Of a stretch of DNA of 64,000 bases, positions 9,881 to 23,600 are shown one piece after another. The notes under the pieces were generated by a model that did no database searches, was not told where the DNA came from, and saw only the letters and a list, made by a program, of their open reading frames with translations. The DNA comes from Magnolia sinica (lineage: Eukaryota > Streptophyta > Magnoliopsida > Magnoliales > Magnoliaceae). Position numbers and translations under genes: made by a program. The stretch covers positions 3,767,001-3,831,000 of the forward strand of contig NC_080583.1 in NCBI RefSeq assembly GCF_029962835.1, read 5' to 3'. Within the stretch, counting starts at the first letter, position 1; the number at the start of each line of letters is the position of its first letter.

Positions 9881-12800
9881 GCCATGCTGACAATGCCAGT
9901 GATCAAACCATATATTCCATTGGTCCAAGGTTGAAAACATTCTCTGATTTTCTTCTCAAAGTTATGGTGTCTGGCAACTTGGAGGATATATTCCCAGCTG
10001 CAACTCGTGAGTATGCGCCAATAGTCGAGGAGCTGTGGAAGGATGCTGCTATTCAGGCCACATATAGTCGAAGACGTGAACTAAAAACCCTGCCCAGTGT
10101 TGCCAGTTATTTCTTAGACCGGGTAAATTTAAAATTTTGGGCACTCTTTAATTTGCATCTGCATAAAGGAGTTGGGTGGTTGCGTCCATAGAGTATATTG
10201 AGATGTATGAGGTCTGCAAGCTCCACATGCACCTGTAATTGAAATTTTGATGAGGTCCACAAGCCCTACATGTGCCCTTCTCCATGTGCACCATTCCATG
10301 CGGCAAAAGTGCCAACCTTGGAAGTGTGTGGGACATCCGAACAGTGCATAAAATCACTCTCACCTGGTCACTCATCATGTTGACCCCTCGTGTATGTTGA
10401 ATGTGCTAGTTTTTTTAAACTGTCCATTCTTTTTGTATGGGGTTGGCCACCTGATGGATAGACCATTCTGATTTTTTGCATATGGTCAGGGTCACCTCAT
10501 GCACTGCTCGGATGCCCTGTTCACTTGCCAGACCATTGTGCAAAGGTTTGCATGGGGCTATCAAATATCTGAGAAGAATACAGTGTTGCTTTTCGTTAAT
10601 TCCAAATTTGCGATAACTGGTCGGAAAGTTAGAACAGCAAGTTTTCGAAAAGAAATGAGAGTAAGAAAAGGTGCTAGCTATAGCACTGTTGACCAATAGC
10701 AGTGTGATGTTATACCAAACAAATAGTCCGACTTTTGATGCTTCTTGAGTTTCATCCTGACCATTCCTATGTTTCTATTCCACATCTACGAACTTTCACA
10801 ACACCCAAAGATATGTTGAGAGCATTTGGTGGAAATAATTGCCAGAGCAAAGACTGAGAGCTCAGCCTGTCATTCATCGTTATTCCTTAGCAACCTAGAT
10901 ACTTGGAAATCTTTAAATTACTGAGTTTAGGTAGCCCAACAAACCTCCCCCCATGACTCCAAATGACGTTTGGTCTACTCCTGTCATGTGCCAGCATCCG
11001 TTGAATATGGGCAATTGGCAATATTTTCCAACCATCCATTGCTTTTGACATGTATGCGGTCCACCTGATGATTGACTGACTCGATCTCTGGGCTGCTCAT
11101 CTATATAGTAGCGAACCTGATGCATAGCTCGAATTCCCCTGAGGCACCAGTTTGGCATGTTTAACTGTGGGTATATGTGCGTGGGTTTAGCAGAGCTCAA
11201 AGTTCTCTTATAGTGAGTGCATGCGGTAGTTAGCTGTAAGATTCTCTCATGTTGCCTTGAGTCACCATTTAGTCACTAAACTTACTCATGGCCAACTTCT
11301 GCAGGTTGTAGATATTTCAAGAATGGAGTATGAACCTTCCGATGAAGACATCCTTTATGCTGAAGGGTTTACTTCATCCAATGGACTTGCATACACGGAC
11401 TTCTTGTTTCCCCAGTCAGCATATGATAGCACTGTTGATGCTGCAGATCAGCATGACCCATTGCTGAGGTTGGTATTCTGAATGAAATTGTCCAGATCCA
11501 CCATTTCTTGCACACTAATTCTGCACAAAGACCTGAACCCCTTCATGCCATTTGCTCCCATGTATTTAGGGGATGTTATTGTGGTTCGCGGATAGTCTGA
11601 ATAGGTTAAACATTTGCATTTTAGAACTTGGTATTTTAATTCTGACACGACGCACGCACGCACGAATGCACTTCCTACTTGATATGTTTAAATCCTCTCT
11701 CAGCTTTTGGTGTTGAGCAGTCTGCTAAATCCCCACAGCCCACAAGTGCGTACGCTGTTGGACGTGCTAACCTGGCTTGTGTATGATACGCCTGAAACAT
11801 ACATCCACTGGGTACATGACCTGTCCCAAAGGTCAGGCTGGTCCACTGACAAAGAGAGCTACATTCGTGCATTGAATTTGGACTGTTGGCAAGATTTTAA
11901 AACATTCATTTTGTTTGTACATGCATGGCCCATTTGATGAGTTGACTGGCCTGGATTTTGGGTTTGGTCACCTACACATTATGGTTCACCTGATGCATCA
12001 CCTACGCAGTATGTCTAACACAGGTGCCAGGTTGGTGCTTGTGGGCACTTGGTACATTGACTTGATGAAACCATAGCTTGCAACAACTTGAAAAAATCAG
12101 GGCGGTATTGAAAAAGTTGTCCTCTTGTAGATTTGAAACCTAGACCCTTTTGTTTCCTTTTTGGCATGGTTCCTGATGACGGGAAACACAATTCGTTGTG
12201 GATCAGCAGGCTAACTGCCCTCAAATATGATTGTACTACTTCCTCATCAGGGGTGATGTTGATTATGAAAACATCAATCGTTGCTTGTTGGTAACTATTG
12301 GTACTGATGTTTAAAGCCTCCAACTTGGTTGGAAAGGGACCTCTTGACTCTTGTATTTGAGTTGGCGAAGTGAGTGGGCTAGTAAACGAGGATCGGATCA
12401 TTTATAGATTGTGGGTCAGGACCTGGGACACAGATCATGGATAAATTGAGTCCAAAGCTTGGTTGAGTTCTGAGTTGGTCAAGGATTTTTGAACTTAGCT
12501 TGTTGCCCCACTGTGTAGGCCTGCACAAGTGGCGTCCGTGGTTAGGTGATCTAGACCAGTGTTTTATCATATCGGTATCACACATCGCATTGCACCCTTG
12601 GGATATGGATACGTATGGGTTATCGCATGGGATATATCGGTCGTATCACAGAAATTATCGCCATTTTTGGGAAACATTGGGGAAATATTGGGAAATTGTT
12701 CGAATTTTTCAATAAAATTTCGGAGACTGTTAAAAAAGACATTAATACACACGCTTAAAGCATAACATCACAAAAAACAAGTGCATATAATTGGTTTCCG

Positions 12801-14964
12801 TTGTATAGGGTCCTAAGCTATGCGTTGTTTGATTGGACTGATGCAAGTATATTTAAAGTCTATTCATATAATTTATAAATGTAAGTAGACATCCATTATT
12901 TTTAACATTTATGAAATTAAATTAAATTATTAATTATATTTAAAAAAATTCAAACACTCTTAAATGCTCTGAAACATTTATTTTTGGAAAAAAAAATAAT
13001 CATTTTGGAAAAAGAAATTTTAGAAGAAAATTATTTATTATTATAATTTTTTAATTAAAAATATTTTTTATATGAAAAACCTCTAAAACTACATGAATCA
13101 GTAGATCAGGCTCATATGTTTGATTTTGTGTTTGAACAATTAGATTGCAACCAATTTGTGAGAAATTGTGAAAATTTCAAAAAAATTTCAGTTTTCCCCA
13201 AATCAAACCACTTAGCTCAAAATTGCAATATAATAGTGTATGTAATGATGATTTTATTAAATACTCCTACATACTCTGAAATTATAGGCCCAACTAACCA
13301 CTGATAGAAGTGGAATTTAGAAAAACATTTATTTTTTAATTTTTAATTTTTACTATTTTTAATTGAATTTTTTAAATTTTTTTATTTTTATTTTTAAAAA
13401 TCTCCTAAACTACATGAATCACTAGATCAGGCCTCATACGTGCTTGATTTCGTGTTTGGACAGTAAGATTGCAACCAATTTGGGAGAAATTGTGTATTTT
13501 TAATTTTCCCTAATGTCCCCCAAATCTCGAAATGAAGAATCAAGCATTTCTAACTTTAAATCTCAAAATCAAAGGTTCAAATCCTTGATTTTCCATGCAA
13601 AACATGAAGAATCAAGCATTTCTAACCTTTTGGTACTACTTCGATATGATTAAAAAAAAAAAAAAGGATCAAAATACTCGTCGAAATGAAACCGGCCCCA
13701 AATCTGCTTTGATCTTGATTCCGATTCAAAAACTTTGTTTTTCTCCCAAAATATTCAAAGGATGGACCGAAATCCACCCTAAAGGTATTGAGAAGAAGGA
13801 AGAAAGAAGGAAAAATAGGAAAAATCGATTTTTGGGTTTTTTTTTTTTCTTAACACAGTACCAGTTCCTAACAGTATAGCTAAAGAAACGGTAGCGATAT
13901 CTTGCTATATTTGCGACATCGCACGATACATTTAGCAATTCTATGGATTTTTGATACTCAGCGTTTCATGTTGCTGAGCTGCGATACCGATAATATCGGC
14001 CAATATTATCAATACTGCCAAACACTGATCTGGACTGTCAATCTGATTGGGGATGCCCTAAAATCTCTCTGAGTGGCCTAATAAGAGTGGATGGTTAGGA
14101 AGAGAAGGGGGAAACAGCGAAAGAAACAGCAATGCTATGGGAAAAGGCAAAGGTTGGATCAATAGGATCCCCCAATCTGGAAGATTGTTGGGTCATTGCC
14201 CACAAACTATGTAGCCATCAGATTGTGGATCACCCATCTACTGGCTGCACCTGTAAGCACTTAGTTTGGACACCATGCATTAACATCTGACAATTCTTGG
14301 GTGTGGTGGGATAAAATCCTTGCTAACATGGTTTAGTTAGTTACTAACTGCTACTTTCATCATCATTTATGGTCATGCTTGCAGATATGAACTCATCCGG
14401 GTACACGCAAGAGGCCTTGGGGAAAACTGCAAGTGGCTTGAGATGTTTGAAGACGTTCGAATTGTCATCTTCTGTGTGGCCATGAGTGACTATGATCAGT
14501 TTTGTGATGATGGAAACGGGCAGCCTCTGAACAGGATGTTGGTCAGCAAGAAACTCTTCGAGAGCATCGTCACCCATCCAACCTTTGAACACATGGACTT
14601 CCTCCTGATACTCAACAAGGTTGATCTGCTCGAGCAGAAGGTGGAGCAGGTTCCGCTCTCCGTCTGCGAATGGTTTGACGACTTCAATCCAGTGACCAGT
14701 CGCCACCGCTCCAGCAGCAGCAGCAACAAAGATGTGGTCTCGCCTGGCCACCAGGCCTTCCACTACATTGCAGTCAAGTTCAAGAGGCTCTTTTATGCTC
14801 TCACCGGACGCAAACTATACGTTTCGATGACGAATGGGTTGGATGCGAAATCCGTTGATGGAGCGCTCCGGTATGCAAGGGAGATTATGAAGTGGGAAGA
14901 AGATAGAGCGGTCTGTCCCAGCGAGTACTCAGTGTATAGCACGGAGGCGAGCTCCTCTCACTGA
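9881..14964 (+). CDS. XLG: extra-large G protein (XLG), last three exons
   Basis: Exons 9881-10122, 11305-11468 and 14385-14964 join in frame to 327 residues plus a TGA; all introns are GT-AG. Exon 1 of the fragment carries [17 protein letters not shown] and the [17 protein letters not shown] block. Exon 2 carries [15 protein letters not shown]. Exon 3 carries [20 protein letters not shown], the guanine-specificity motif NKVD (in [12 protein letters not shown]) and the end STEASSSH. These are the conserved C-terminal Galpha-like half of plant XLG proteins, which bind Gbeta-gamma and act in immunity, development and stress signalling. The [17 protein letters not shown] and YSTEASS wording fits the XLG1/XLG2 group better than XLG3. 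Upstream exons (cysteine-rich region, P-loop) are absent from at least 9.8 kb to the left, so the gene has a very long intron or is 5'-truncated. The last intron (2.9 kb) holds a hAT element. Confidence 0.9.
10123..11304 (+). other. XLG intron
   Basis: Intron from gtaaat to ttctgcag. It contains diverged MITE-like phrases (ccacctgatggatagacc near 10450, ccacctgatgattgactg near 11062) but no ordered element that I can delimit. Confidence 0.6.
11469..12556 (+). other. XLG last intron, proximal part
   Basis: Intron sequence from donor gttggt. The longest open frame (128 aa, minus, 12015-12401) has no recognisable content. A short cgcacgcacgcacg repeat lies at about 11650. Confidence 0.5.
12557..14027. 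mobile_element. non-autonomous hAT element, TATCG-rich family, in the XLG intron
   Basis: Flanked by the 8-bp direct repeats ATCTAGAC (12549-12556) and ATCTGGAC (14028-14035), one mismatch. The ends are CAGTGTTTTATC and the reverse complement of GCCAAACACTG. The subterminal regions carry GATATATCGG and CGATATTATC-type motifs like the element at 6961-7817, so the two belong to one family. The 1471-bp body is AT-rich and has no transposase. Its insertion roughly doubles this intron without touching the splice sites. Confidence 0.85.
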
Positions 14965-17675
14965 TTTTGCCAGAGAGAAATGGCTGTAAATGGGGTGTTG
15001 TGATTGTATTGCTTAGGAATTCCAGTGTATATATAAAAATAGAGTGGAAAAGAAGCAAGGGAAAGTGTTTTTAGGTTGCCATTGTATTGCTGGTAACCAT
15101 ACAGAAATTTGCATTGAGGAATGATCCTGTTTGTAGCTTATAATGCTCAATTGTGGTGTATAGTAGGGTGAGGATAATGCATTCAAGCAGCTTTTGAGGA
15201 TTAGGGTTCTCTCTTCAAAAAATTGATTGATTCTCGTGGTTTGATGGTGTCCGGATGGTGCGTGGCTTCAGCTGTAATCGAGCTGCTTGGTAGGCCCCAC
15301 TGCATAATCACCGTCCAAATTAAGTTTTTTGGAGATTGTTCTGCGTAATACTGATATTCTGCGGCATACGGATTTCAGGCAGCACTTGAATCACTTGTAA
15401 ATGGAAAATTTGTTGAATTTTAGGCAGTGTGGCTTTGTTTTGGAACAGGCAGTGTTTGGAGTAGTGGGAGAATTAACTAGTTGAATCAAATCGACTCATA
15501 GGCGAGTCAGGACTGCATTGGCCTGACTTGTCTGACTCGGGGGATGAATCATCCATGTGACTCGTGTTGAACCAGAGTGGGTATGGCCAAGTCCGAGTTG
15601 ACACGGAGGATTCATCCAACTGTTTAACCTATGGACCCGACCATGTTTGATATTTGGAGCGAGGATGCAGCCCCAGATCCAACCTACTAGCATACGGTTC
15701 AGGTCTAAGTTAAGAGGATACATGTTGGGTCTAAGTTAAGAGGATCCATGTTGGGTCCATGATAGTTCAAGTCCAGCTGGGCCATGTCAGGCCTAGATTA
15801 ATAAGAGGACCCACAATCGGTCCATTTATCGAAAGAGTCATTTTCGGCTAGGGTCTAATTTCTAATTTCATGTTTAATATAGACTGTTCTTTAGGTTGGT
15901 TTCTACAACTTTATTATCTTAGTTAACTTTATTGCATTTTAAAGCCCAGTTCTGGTTTATTTTTGGGACATCCAAATTTGGCTCATTTAAAAGTCAGGTT
16001 TATAGTGGGGGATGAATTGGTTCCAAACCTGATCCATTTTCATAATCAGGCAGTGTTTTGCATCTGGGCCAACCCAGGTCCAATTCGTACACAAACGCAT
16101 TTATTACTGGGTCAGGTAGGCTTGACCCATCTCAGGTCCCTTCAAGTAGGTCTATCAACAGGCCAGGCTTGGGCAGGCTAGTGTCTGTCCCAGCTCACAT
16201 ACAAAATAAAACCTCAGGCCAAGCGCTGTCTGGGCCACTGAGTTAGAATCCAAGTTAAACATGTGGTACCTACACCTGTGGCCCATTTGCCAATCTGCAG
16301 TAGGGGCCATATTAAAAAAAAAAAAGAAGCATTAGAAGTGCCTAAGCGGTTTGTGAAACAATGGGATGTTCATTGTGTTCCATTTCAGGCCTAGCCTGCC
16401 TAGTATTCCTGCCATGAGAAGGCCAGGCCGGAAAGTCTGATGAACCAGCCCAGGCCATTGACAGCCCTACCCATGAGGCACTTTCAAGGGTACCCCTCAG
16501 GGTCATGCTTCTCTGGAGGTGGTGCGGATTGAGTTGGATGGATGGCTGCATTTCTTAAGGGATTCATTTGATTGGGTATCAATGCCTGGGCATATGTCCA
16601 GAAATTTATAATGAAATCTAGGGCCCACCGTATTTGTAGACTGGATCATCTTTATGTCCCAAGTTGGGACACTGGCAATACTGACCATCACAAGTTTGAT
16701 AGGCTCATTGTATATTCTCTTTAACATCAAGCTAACTGATTCCCAAACTCTCATACATCCAAACTTAATGCCATTATATCCTACAACTCCCAACTGAGAA
16801 CTAATCACATCCAGGCAAGACTTGTGGAATTGTACTCTGTCCTGCCAACATGCCATTTGTGTCGAACATCAGTAACATGACAACAGTAGGCCCCACCATG
16901 AAGTTCACCTGGGACAAAAATCAGGCTGTTCCACTAAACCAGTGGTCCACTTGAATCAACGGGCAACTAACAGTCTGACTCAACATATAAGTCCAGCATA
17001 ACTAGCAAGCAGATCTGCCTGACTTTTAAGAAGGGTTATGTACACATAGTGGGGCCGACCGTTTACATGGAACCAAGGTCCTACCCAAGTGGATTGTTGG
17101 TGGGAAAAGACGGTATGGTCCTAGTTGTGGTACCATTGATTGAATCTGATCATTTCTCATCCCAGTTTCACAAAATTCTCAAAATTTTGTAGAGATTATG
17201 GAAAATCTTTCCCAGTGGCTCCAAATTAGGATGCATAGGAGTTTCACCTGAATCAATTCCACCAAATCATTTCCCAAAGAAATCAAATAGAAACATGGGG
17301 TGCATGCAACCAACCTAAAGAATGTTTCTTTTGTTCTTTCTACTTTTTCCTGTTCATCTGTAAAACATGCAAAATAATACAACATTAAGAAAAATGGCAA
17401 TATGTTGAACTCGTAGAGACAATGGTGTGTGTGTGTGTATGCATGTGTGGTCCGGGTTTGTGCCCTGGTTGTTTTTCTTCTCTTTTTCCTTTTCCTTTGA
17501 TCCCGCTTCCTGCAAGAGAGAAAATAAACAATTAAGAAGAGGTAAGGAACAAAACTCACCACCCACCAACCAACCTGCGTGTGATGATGCAATTAGAAGG
17601 TATAGAAGGATGCAATTACCTTTACACTTGATGGCATTGCTGAAATCACTGTAATTGTGCTTGTTCATGTCCTGT
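14965..17675. other. intergenic region between convergent XLG and RUS1
   Basis: Contains the XLG 3' region (to about 15200) and then transposon-like debris. Sequence rich in gactcg/gagtcag motifs (15490-15620), ggtccatgttggg duplications (15720-15760) and gggccaggc motifs (15960-16490) resembles decayed hAT subterminal repeats. A (GT)n tract lies at 17425-17450. No gene is recognised. Confidence 0.5.
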
Positions 17676-20600
17676 TTAGTCACCTACAAAGCTATATCGT
17701 ATCTGCTCATGTGTATTCAGCAAGATGTTCTTGACAGCCCACCCTGTTCTACAGATTGCTTCCATCAATGGATTGATCTCCCCTTGTGCGTATCTCCTGC
17801 TATCTTCCACCACCTCAAACCATTCCTTGAAAATAGACTCCTCAGCTCTGCTATCTTCTAAGTTGCATTTCTGGTTGTGCCTACTCAGTTGAAGTGCCTT
17901 CCGGACTTGGCATGCCTGTAATAGTAGCATGTCGATTATGATGAAGGTTAAAAGCTAATTCCTCAGGACATGGAATGTAGAAGTGAGAGGGCTAGAAATG
18001 GAGATTTGATGGCTTTCTTTCTCCAAAAGTCAAATAAGGAGAATAAATCAAACTACCACCATGGGTTTCATAAAAGGACTGTTGAAATTCATGACCCTAC
18101 CAAAGAATTATGATCTGATTGGTGAATTAGTAGTTAGCACACCATAAGTCACTAGTTTTCATCAGCTGAAAACCGAAATGTGACGTAAGTGCAAACCAGA
18201 TAGCTATACCAAAGGAGGTATTGTACAATGTTCAATCGAAAGAGCCTTTTCTGTTTTGACACAACAACAGCAAAGGTAAGGCCACCTTTTGGTAATCTAA
18301 ACAGATCGATGGGTGCAGCCCATCAAGCGCTCATACATGGTCCACTCTTCCAATATTAAATGATCCTAGCCATCCAGTTGGTGGTTTTCAAATGAGCAAT
18401 AACAGCCTATGCTAACAGAGTCAAATTGGATTGTTAGGATCATTAAACAAGGGTGATTTTTTGGGGCATCTCCCATATATGATGGGATCCACAACATGCC
18501 ATGCATGTGGAGTTTGTTGGGACTTTGGCTACTTGCTTGATTTGTATATTTCTTGACTGCAACAGAGTCAAAGTCAAGTAATTTGATCTCATAAAAAGAC
18601 GCCAGGCCAATCATAAAACAGTTTTAACTTCTAATAGCAAATGATGTCTGTATGTGCACATTTGGATTGGTCCAAGCAGCATCAGGCGGGTCAAATAAAG
18701 TCGTTGGCGAAGAGTATGTACATTTGGGTGGAACCCAGCAGCATTTTGGGCAGCAAACAATATGATTAGTATCTTCTAATTGCATGTTTTTTTCTTTACC
18801 TGCAACAATCCCGCAACTATATCTGTACTGCCTGCTCTTTCCTGTAGACAAAGGAGAATCCCTTGCTGAAATTTATGCACCGCATATATCAGATGAGTTC
18901 CACATATAAATCAAAGTTCCTCCTAATAAAAGATTTATTTGATACTCTGGCTAAGTAGAATGGTCCATACACATGACAACACCACTATACAAGGGCTTGC
19001 ATAGATGTACCTCACCTTGGAGGTCCAAATTATGGGCCCCACAATATCAAATTGAGTGCATGATCATAATGTCCAATGAATGGAGATTTGCTTGTTGAAT
19101 TCGGATAGTTGACTGCTAATTTTAATCACCAATTTGATGGTCTCCAATCAAACCATACAATCCGTTTAGTTCAGTTTTGATTAACAAACAGTGAAGCCAC
19201 CATTTGAACTGTTTGGATTGAGGTTGTGTAACCATATCCATGTGTAGAGTGCCATGAGCACGAGTAATGTTGTCATACTTTGCCAGAGTATCGAGTGGCT
19301 TTCCTCCCAAAAAATACTCTAGTGGAAAGAGTTGAGTTCTGGTATTACTAACTTGCCGCTTTCTTGTCAATCCCACGTACGAGGTCTCCATGCAGATGAA
19401 GTAGAAATCCTCGCCTCTCAAGGATTGCATAGTCAACATCGAGGACTTGGGTGATATATTCTTGGGATCAATGCACCCGATTCTGATGGGCCATGACTCA
19501 CTGCCTGATCCAAACCTCACCAATCATCTGTAAGCTCCAGCATTGATGTTCTCTCAATTTTTGAGAAGCGTGTATAGAGATGGAGCAACCAAAATATAGT
19601 TTGAAAGAAGCTAAACTAAACCATTTAGAGCCTCACCTCTACTGCTCATGAAAACACCTTCCTCATTGCTCACGTCTGCAGGTGAAGGGACAAATCCGAA
19701 ATGAATCCATTTATCTATTATGATCTCTAGCCTATCCTGGATATCAAGATCCAAAATATAAGGGGATGAAACATGGAGTTTACAGCAAGGAAAAATGTGA
19801 ATGAATCTGTTATACTATTGAAATCAACCTATTGTATGACCTATAAGCATCATAGAGTTTCAAAATTTTGATTGAGCAATGCAAGAAAAATTATTGGAGA
19901 TCACCAACCTTTGTTAATGTTTGTAGATGTACGTGTTTGAGCCCTTGGTAGATAGCAAACAGGTCGATTGTGGAGAAAATTGGATATACAACCAATGGAA
20001 GAGTGGCTTGTAACCTTGTAGAATCGATCATTAGGTAAAAAAATGTCAACATAGTTCTCAATGCATTATAAGTCAAACAAAAGCTGCTATAAATGTAAAT
20101 CGAGAAACATATTTCCCTCCCTTAGAAAGCAAAAAATCGGTTGATTCATGAAATGTCACAACTGTACATTGTAGTTTCACAAGGGAATAAGTGAGCTTGA
20201 GCTCAAAAGATCCTTTGCATGCAATTAGGGGCCCTTTGGATGGTGGAATTTGTTGATCCTGGGGGTATATTAACACAGGGAGTAGTCAAATCTTGATTTG
20301 TCACTCGTCAAGTTGTTTGCTTGCATTCTAGAGTGGGAGTCATAGGTGCTGGAATTTGTAATATGTTTTTTTTTTTTTTTTTGAAGATTGGGAATTTGTA
20401 ATCTGTTTGTTAGTTTTATATATTAAAAAAAGAAAGAGGAATACTTCAAAAAAGAAAAGAACAATCCCTGATTGGAAAAGATTGGGGGGGAGAGAATGCA
20501 AGGATCGAAATGGCCCCTTAGGGATGCAGAAGTTATTTATTCAATGTACAGATCATGTTCTGTTGTGCTTGCATGTATAATTGCAAGTATAAAATTCAAG

Positions 20601-23600
20601 CTTGACTTTACTAGATTGTTTTAAGCTTATTTATTGTAAACATAAGGACATTAAAAGAATGCCATTTGCATAAATATTCACTATTTCAACCAGAAGAATT
20701 AAATAAGATAATATGGGTGGAGAAGAAACCTTTGGCTATTCTTGCACAAAATATTTAAGATAGCAGCAAGCATCAGACCCAAGTTATCAAAACAAACGGT
20801 TTGAATCTGAAATAGACATAGAAGTTTCAGTCTAAAAAGTGGGGGGAAAACATGGCCAACACATTCTGAAGGCAAATGTTATATAGTACCTGAGCTTTTG
20901 CCGAAACTTCACCAAGATTATCTGCTATGGCAAAGCTCCGATGTATGGCAGACTGCCAATACGGTGGCAATATTAAGGTCTTGCAGATAAAAGTATGGTT
21001 ACAAAAAAAAAAAAAAAAACTTCATTTCTTCTTTGAGGCAACATAAGCATATTAAAACACACATTCCTGTGACAACTACAAACATCAAACTGACATTAGA
21101 GGGCTCCATTTAGGACCTGTAGATGTACCCTACAATGGGATTTGAGTTTGAATGGGGGCCCAACCTAGCTGCGTTTTGCAACGCAGGAGGCATTTCGGCA
21201 GAATGTATTAAATGCTCCCGTCAGCAAAAACTGCATCAAAATGAAATGCCACAACAATGGGTCAGACCCATTACCATGGCATACTCATTCAAACCAGTGA
21301 ACAAGTTGGTCAGCCTAAAGTTCGGGGGTGTTGTAAACAGGCCCTTATGTTGTTACTATCAACTTGATGTAAGTATAACAGGCCTGTATATTAGTGAATC
21401 AAAAGTATACAGAAGGTTGAAACCTTACACCGGTTGCTAGGTAGGCAGCCAGACTAATTGATTTCGCAATGTTCGCTATAGTTGCAAGAAGCAAAAAATA
21501 CTGGGGAAACATTGGAGTCAGCAACTCAACTCCAATGCTCAAGCTGAATAAGATTGATGTTGAGAACCTTACCCTCTGCATATGAGACAAAAACAACACA
21601 TAGCAAGATCAATCACTAAACCTAATTCTAATGCCACCAAAAGATTGAATTCTAGAACAAGTAACAATACTCATGCCTTCAAGTTGGCATCGAATGCAGA
21701 TCCAAGGCTGGCGGTGTATATGCATCGGCTAAGCCGTCCAAGCCCATCCTTCAGCACCCAATTCAATGCAGCAGCCGATGGAAGGGACATAGAGGACCCA
21801 ATCCCTATGGCTCGAAACATCGCCTGAAAATCAATCAATCAAGCATTCCCATAAGAATCTTAATGCAACCATGATTCTTTGCAGCTACTAAAACTAAATG
21901 ATTTAAGGATTCTTCTTCTTCTTCTTCTTTTATTTTTTGTCAAATTACTGCAGTGAGGAGAACATATGCAATGTTCAATCAAAGCCAGTGGCATTTTAGT
22001 CCGTGCTAGAATTTTGTACAGGTAAAGACACCAAAAATGGATCCTGATCCTCATGTGGGCTGCCCCACTGTGGATGGGTGATGTTGCAAAAATAGTGGAG
22101 AAACCGAGCAACCAACGCCTACCTTGGAAATGGATGGTTGGAAATCAAATAAAGCAAATGGTCCACATGCTAATGCTACAAGTAAGTTCACTGATTGAAA
22201 GGCTACTATTGTTCACTGGAGGGCATCTTTTGTCCATCACCATCCATAGTGGGGTTTGCCAGACAAACACTATTGATCACCAAAAGGTAGGTCTCACCTA
22301 TAAAGAAGATCATTCGAACAAAAATGCCCACTAATTTGGGCCGAGCACTACATAATACTTCAAACAAAACTCATCACTCCAGACCATCCCAATTGTGGGC
22401 CCCACTATCCATGTGGCATAACCAAAGAACTACACCCATCAGACGATCTCACCCATTTGACCGACGGACTATGGAACAGATCAGAAAGCCTACTGACAAG
22501 TTCCAGCAAAAAAGGTAAAGAAGGAGAGGAGTCACCATAGCTAAAAGTCTCGGAATCGACAACAGGCTAGAGACCATGGAACCAAAATGACCCAAGGGTC
22601 TAGATGGATGGTCTTGATCACTTAGCTCCATGTGGTTTACATCCGCAGATTTCGAGTAAGGGCCTCAATTATGAAGGAAGGTGTGAGGCACCTTATCCAT
22701 CCAAACATGTATACAGTCTCTACTTTATGGGATTTTGAGAATTCAAGCTGCAGAGTAACTCGAAGCAAATAAAATATGCAAAACAAGAGGTATATGAGAA
22801 GGAAAATGTAGTGGTCATGGAATTCCAAATCGGCCGTTACAAAAAACATAAAAAATAGCCGTAATGATAGACTCATAACAATTTGTAACTGCCTGCAATG
22901 GGCCTATAATGGTTTATAAACAATTTTTAACTTTTATTTTTTCAAAAGGGGGAGTCCTAACAGGGCCCATATCATAACGGTAACAGTGGTGATCATTACG
23001 GCCACTGTTACCATTATGGAACACCTTGGTAGTGGTGCATTTAATAAAAGAGAAGAATACAAAATAAAATTGCCTAGAGATATGAATGAAGAAGAAAGAA
23101 CTTTGACACTCATCTTTGCGAGAAGATGATTAGAGCTCTTAAACCTCCAACTATAATACTCTGTGAAGATCTTCCGTAGAATCAGTTGAAGACCTTGGTT
23201 AGAGATGAGTGTGGAGAAAGAAGAACCTCAACACTCCTCGAAGAGAGAAGATGGTTGAAGCTCTCTGATCCTCAACTTACTCTAGTCCGTATCACATGGG
23301 TATGCATGGGCTATGGTGTGATTATGAGTGGAGTAAAAGGAGAGAGGTCAGTTATGGTGGAGAAAAAATGAGAATGTCAGAAACCTATTAAAATAACATA
23401 AACAAGTGCGAGAGGAGAAGGCTTCTCGCCAAAATCAAGACTTGGGTAGAAATATGGGAGGAGAGGGCTTTTTATAGTTGGGTAAAATGACAATTTAGTT
23501 ATTTTGAGATAGATGGTAGTAAAATATGCACATGTTCCCTTTCTATTAGCTCTTGAATGCTTGAGGACACATGACGCTCTCTCATTGAGTGGTTGGAGTG

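Noticed and set aside
12015..12401. 128-aa minus-strand open frame in the XLG intron
   Set aside because: Intronic on the opposite strand, with no motif and no conservation evidence.
13595..13879. 94-aa open frame with a K/R-rich stretch
   Set aside because: Inside the hAT element at 12557-14027. Low-complexity A/T-rich composition explains it.
18800..18841. Shorter RUS1 exon 9 starting after ctttgtctacag
   Set aside because: The upstream acceptor (aaatttcag at 18866) keeps the frame and adds QGILLCLQ, which fits the family pattern. The shorter exon would delete it.
19122..19352. Extension of RUS1 exon 8 as a long open frame
   Set aside because: The frame continues past a good gttagt donor at 19352. 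Splicing there restores the conserved GILLCLQE..DIVAGLLQ segment from exon 9, whereas the read-through shows no family similarity.
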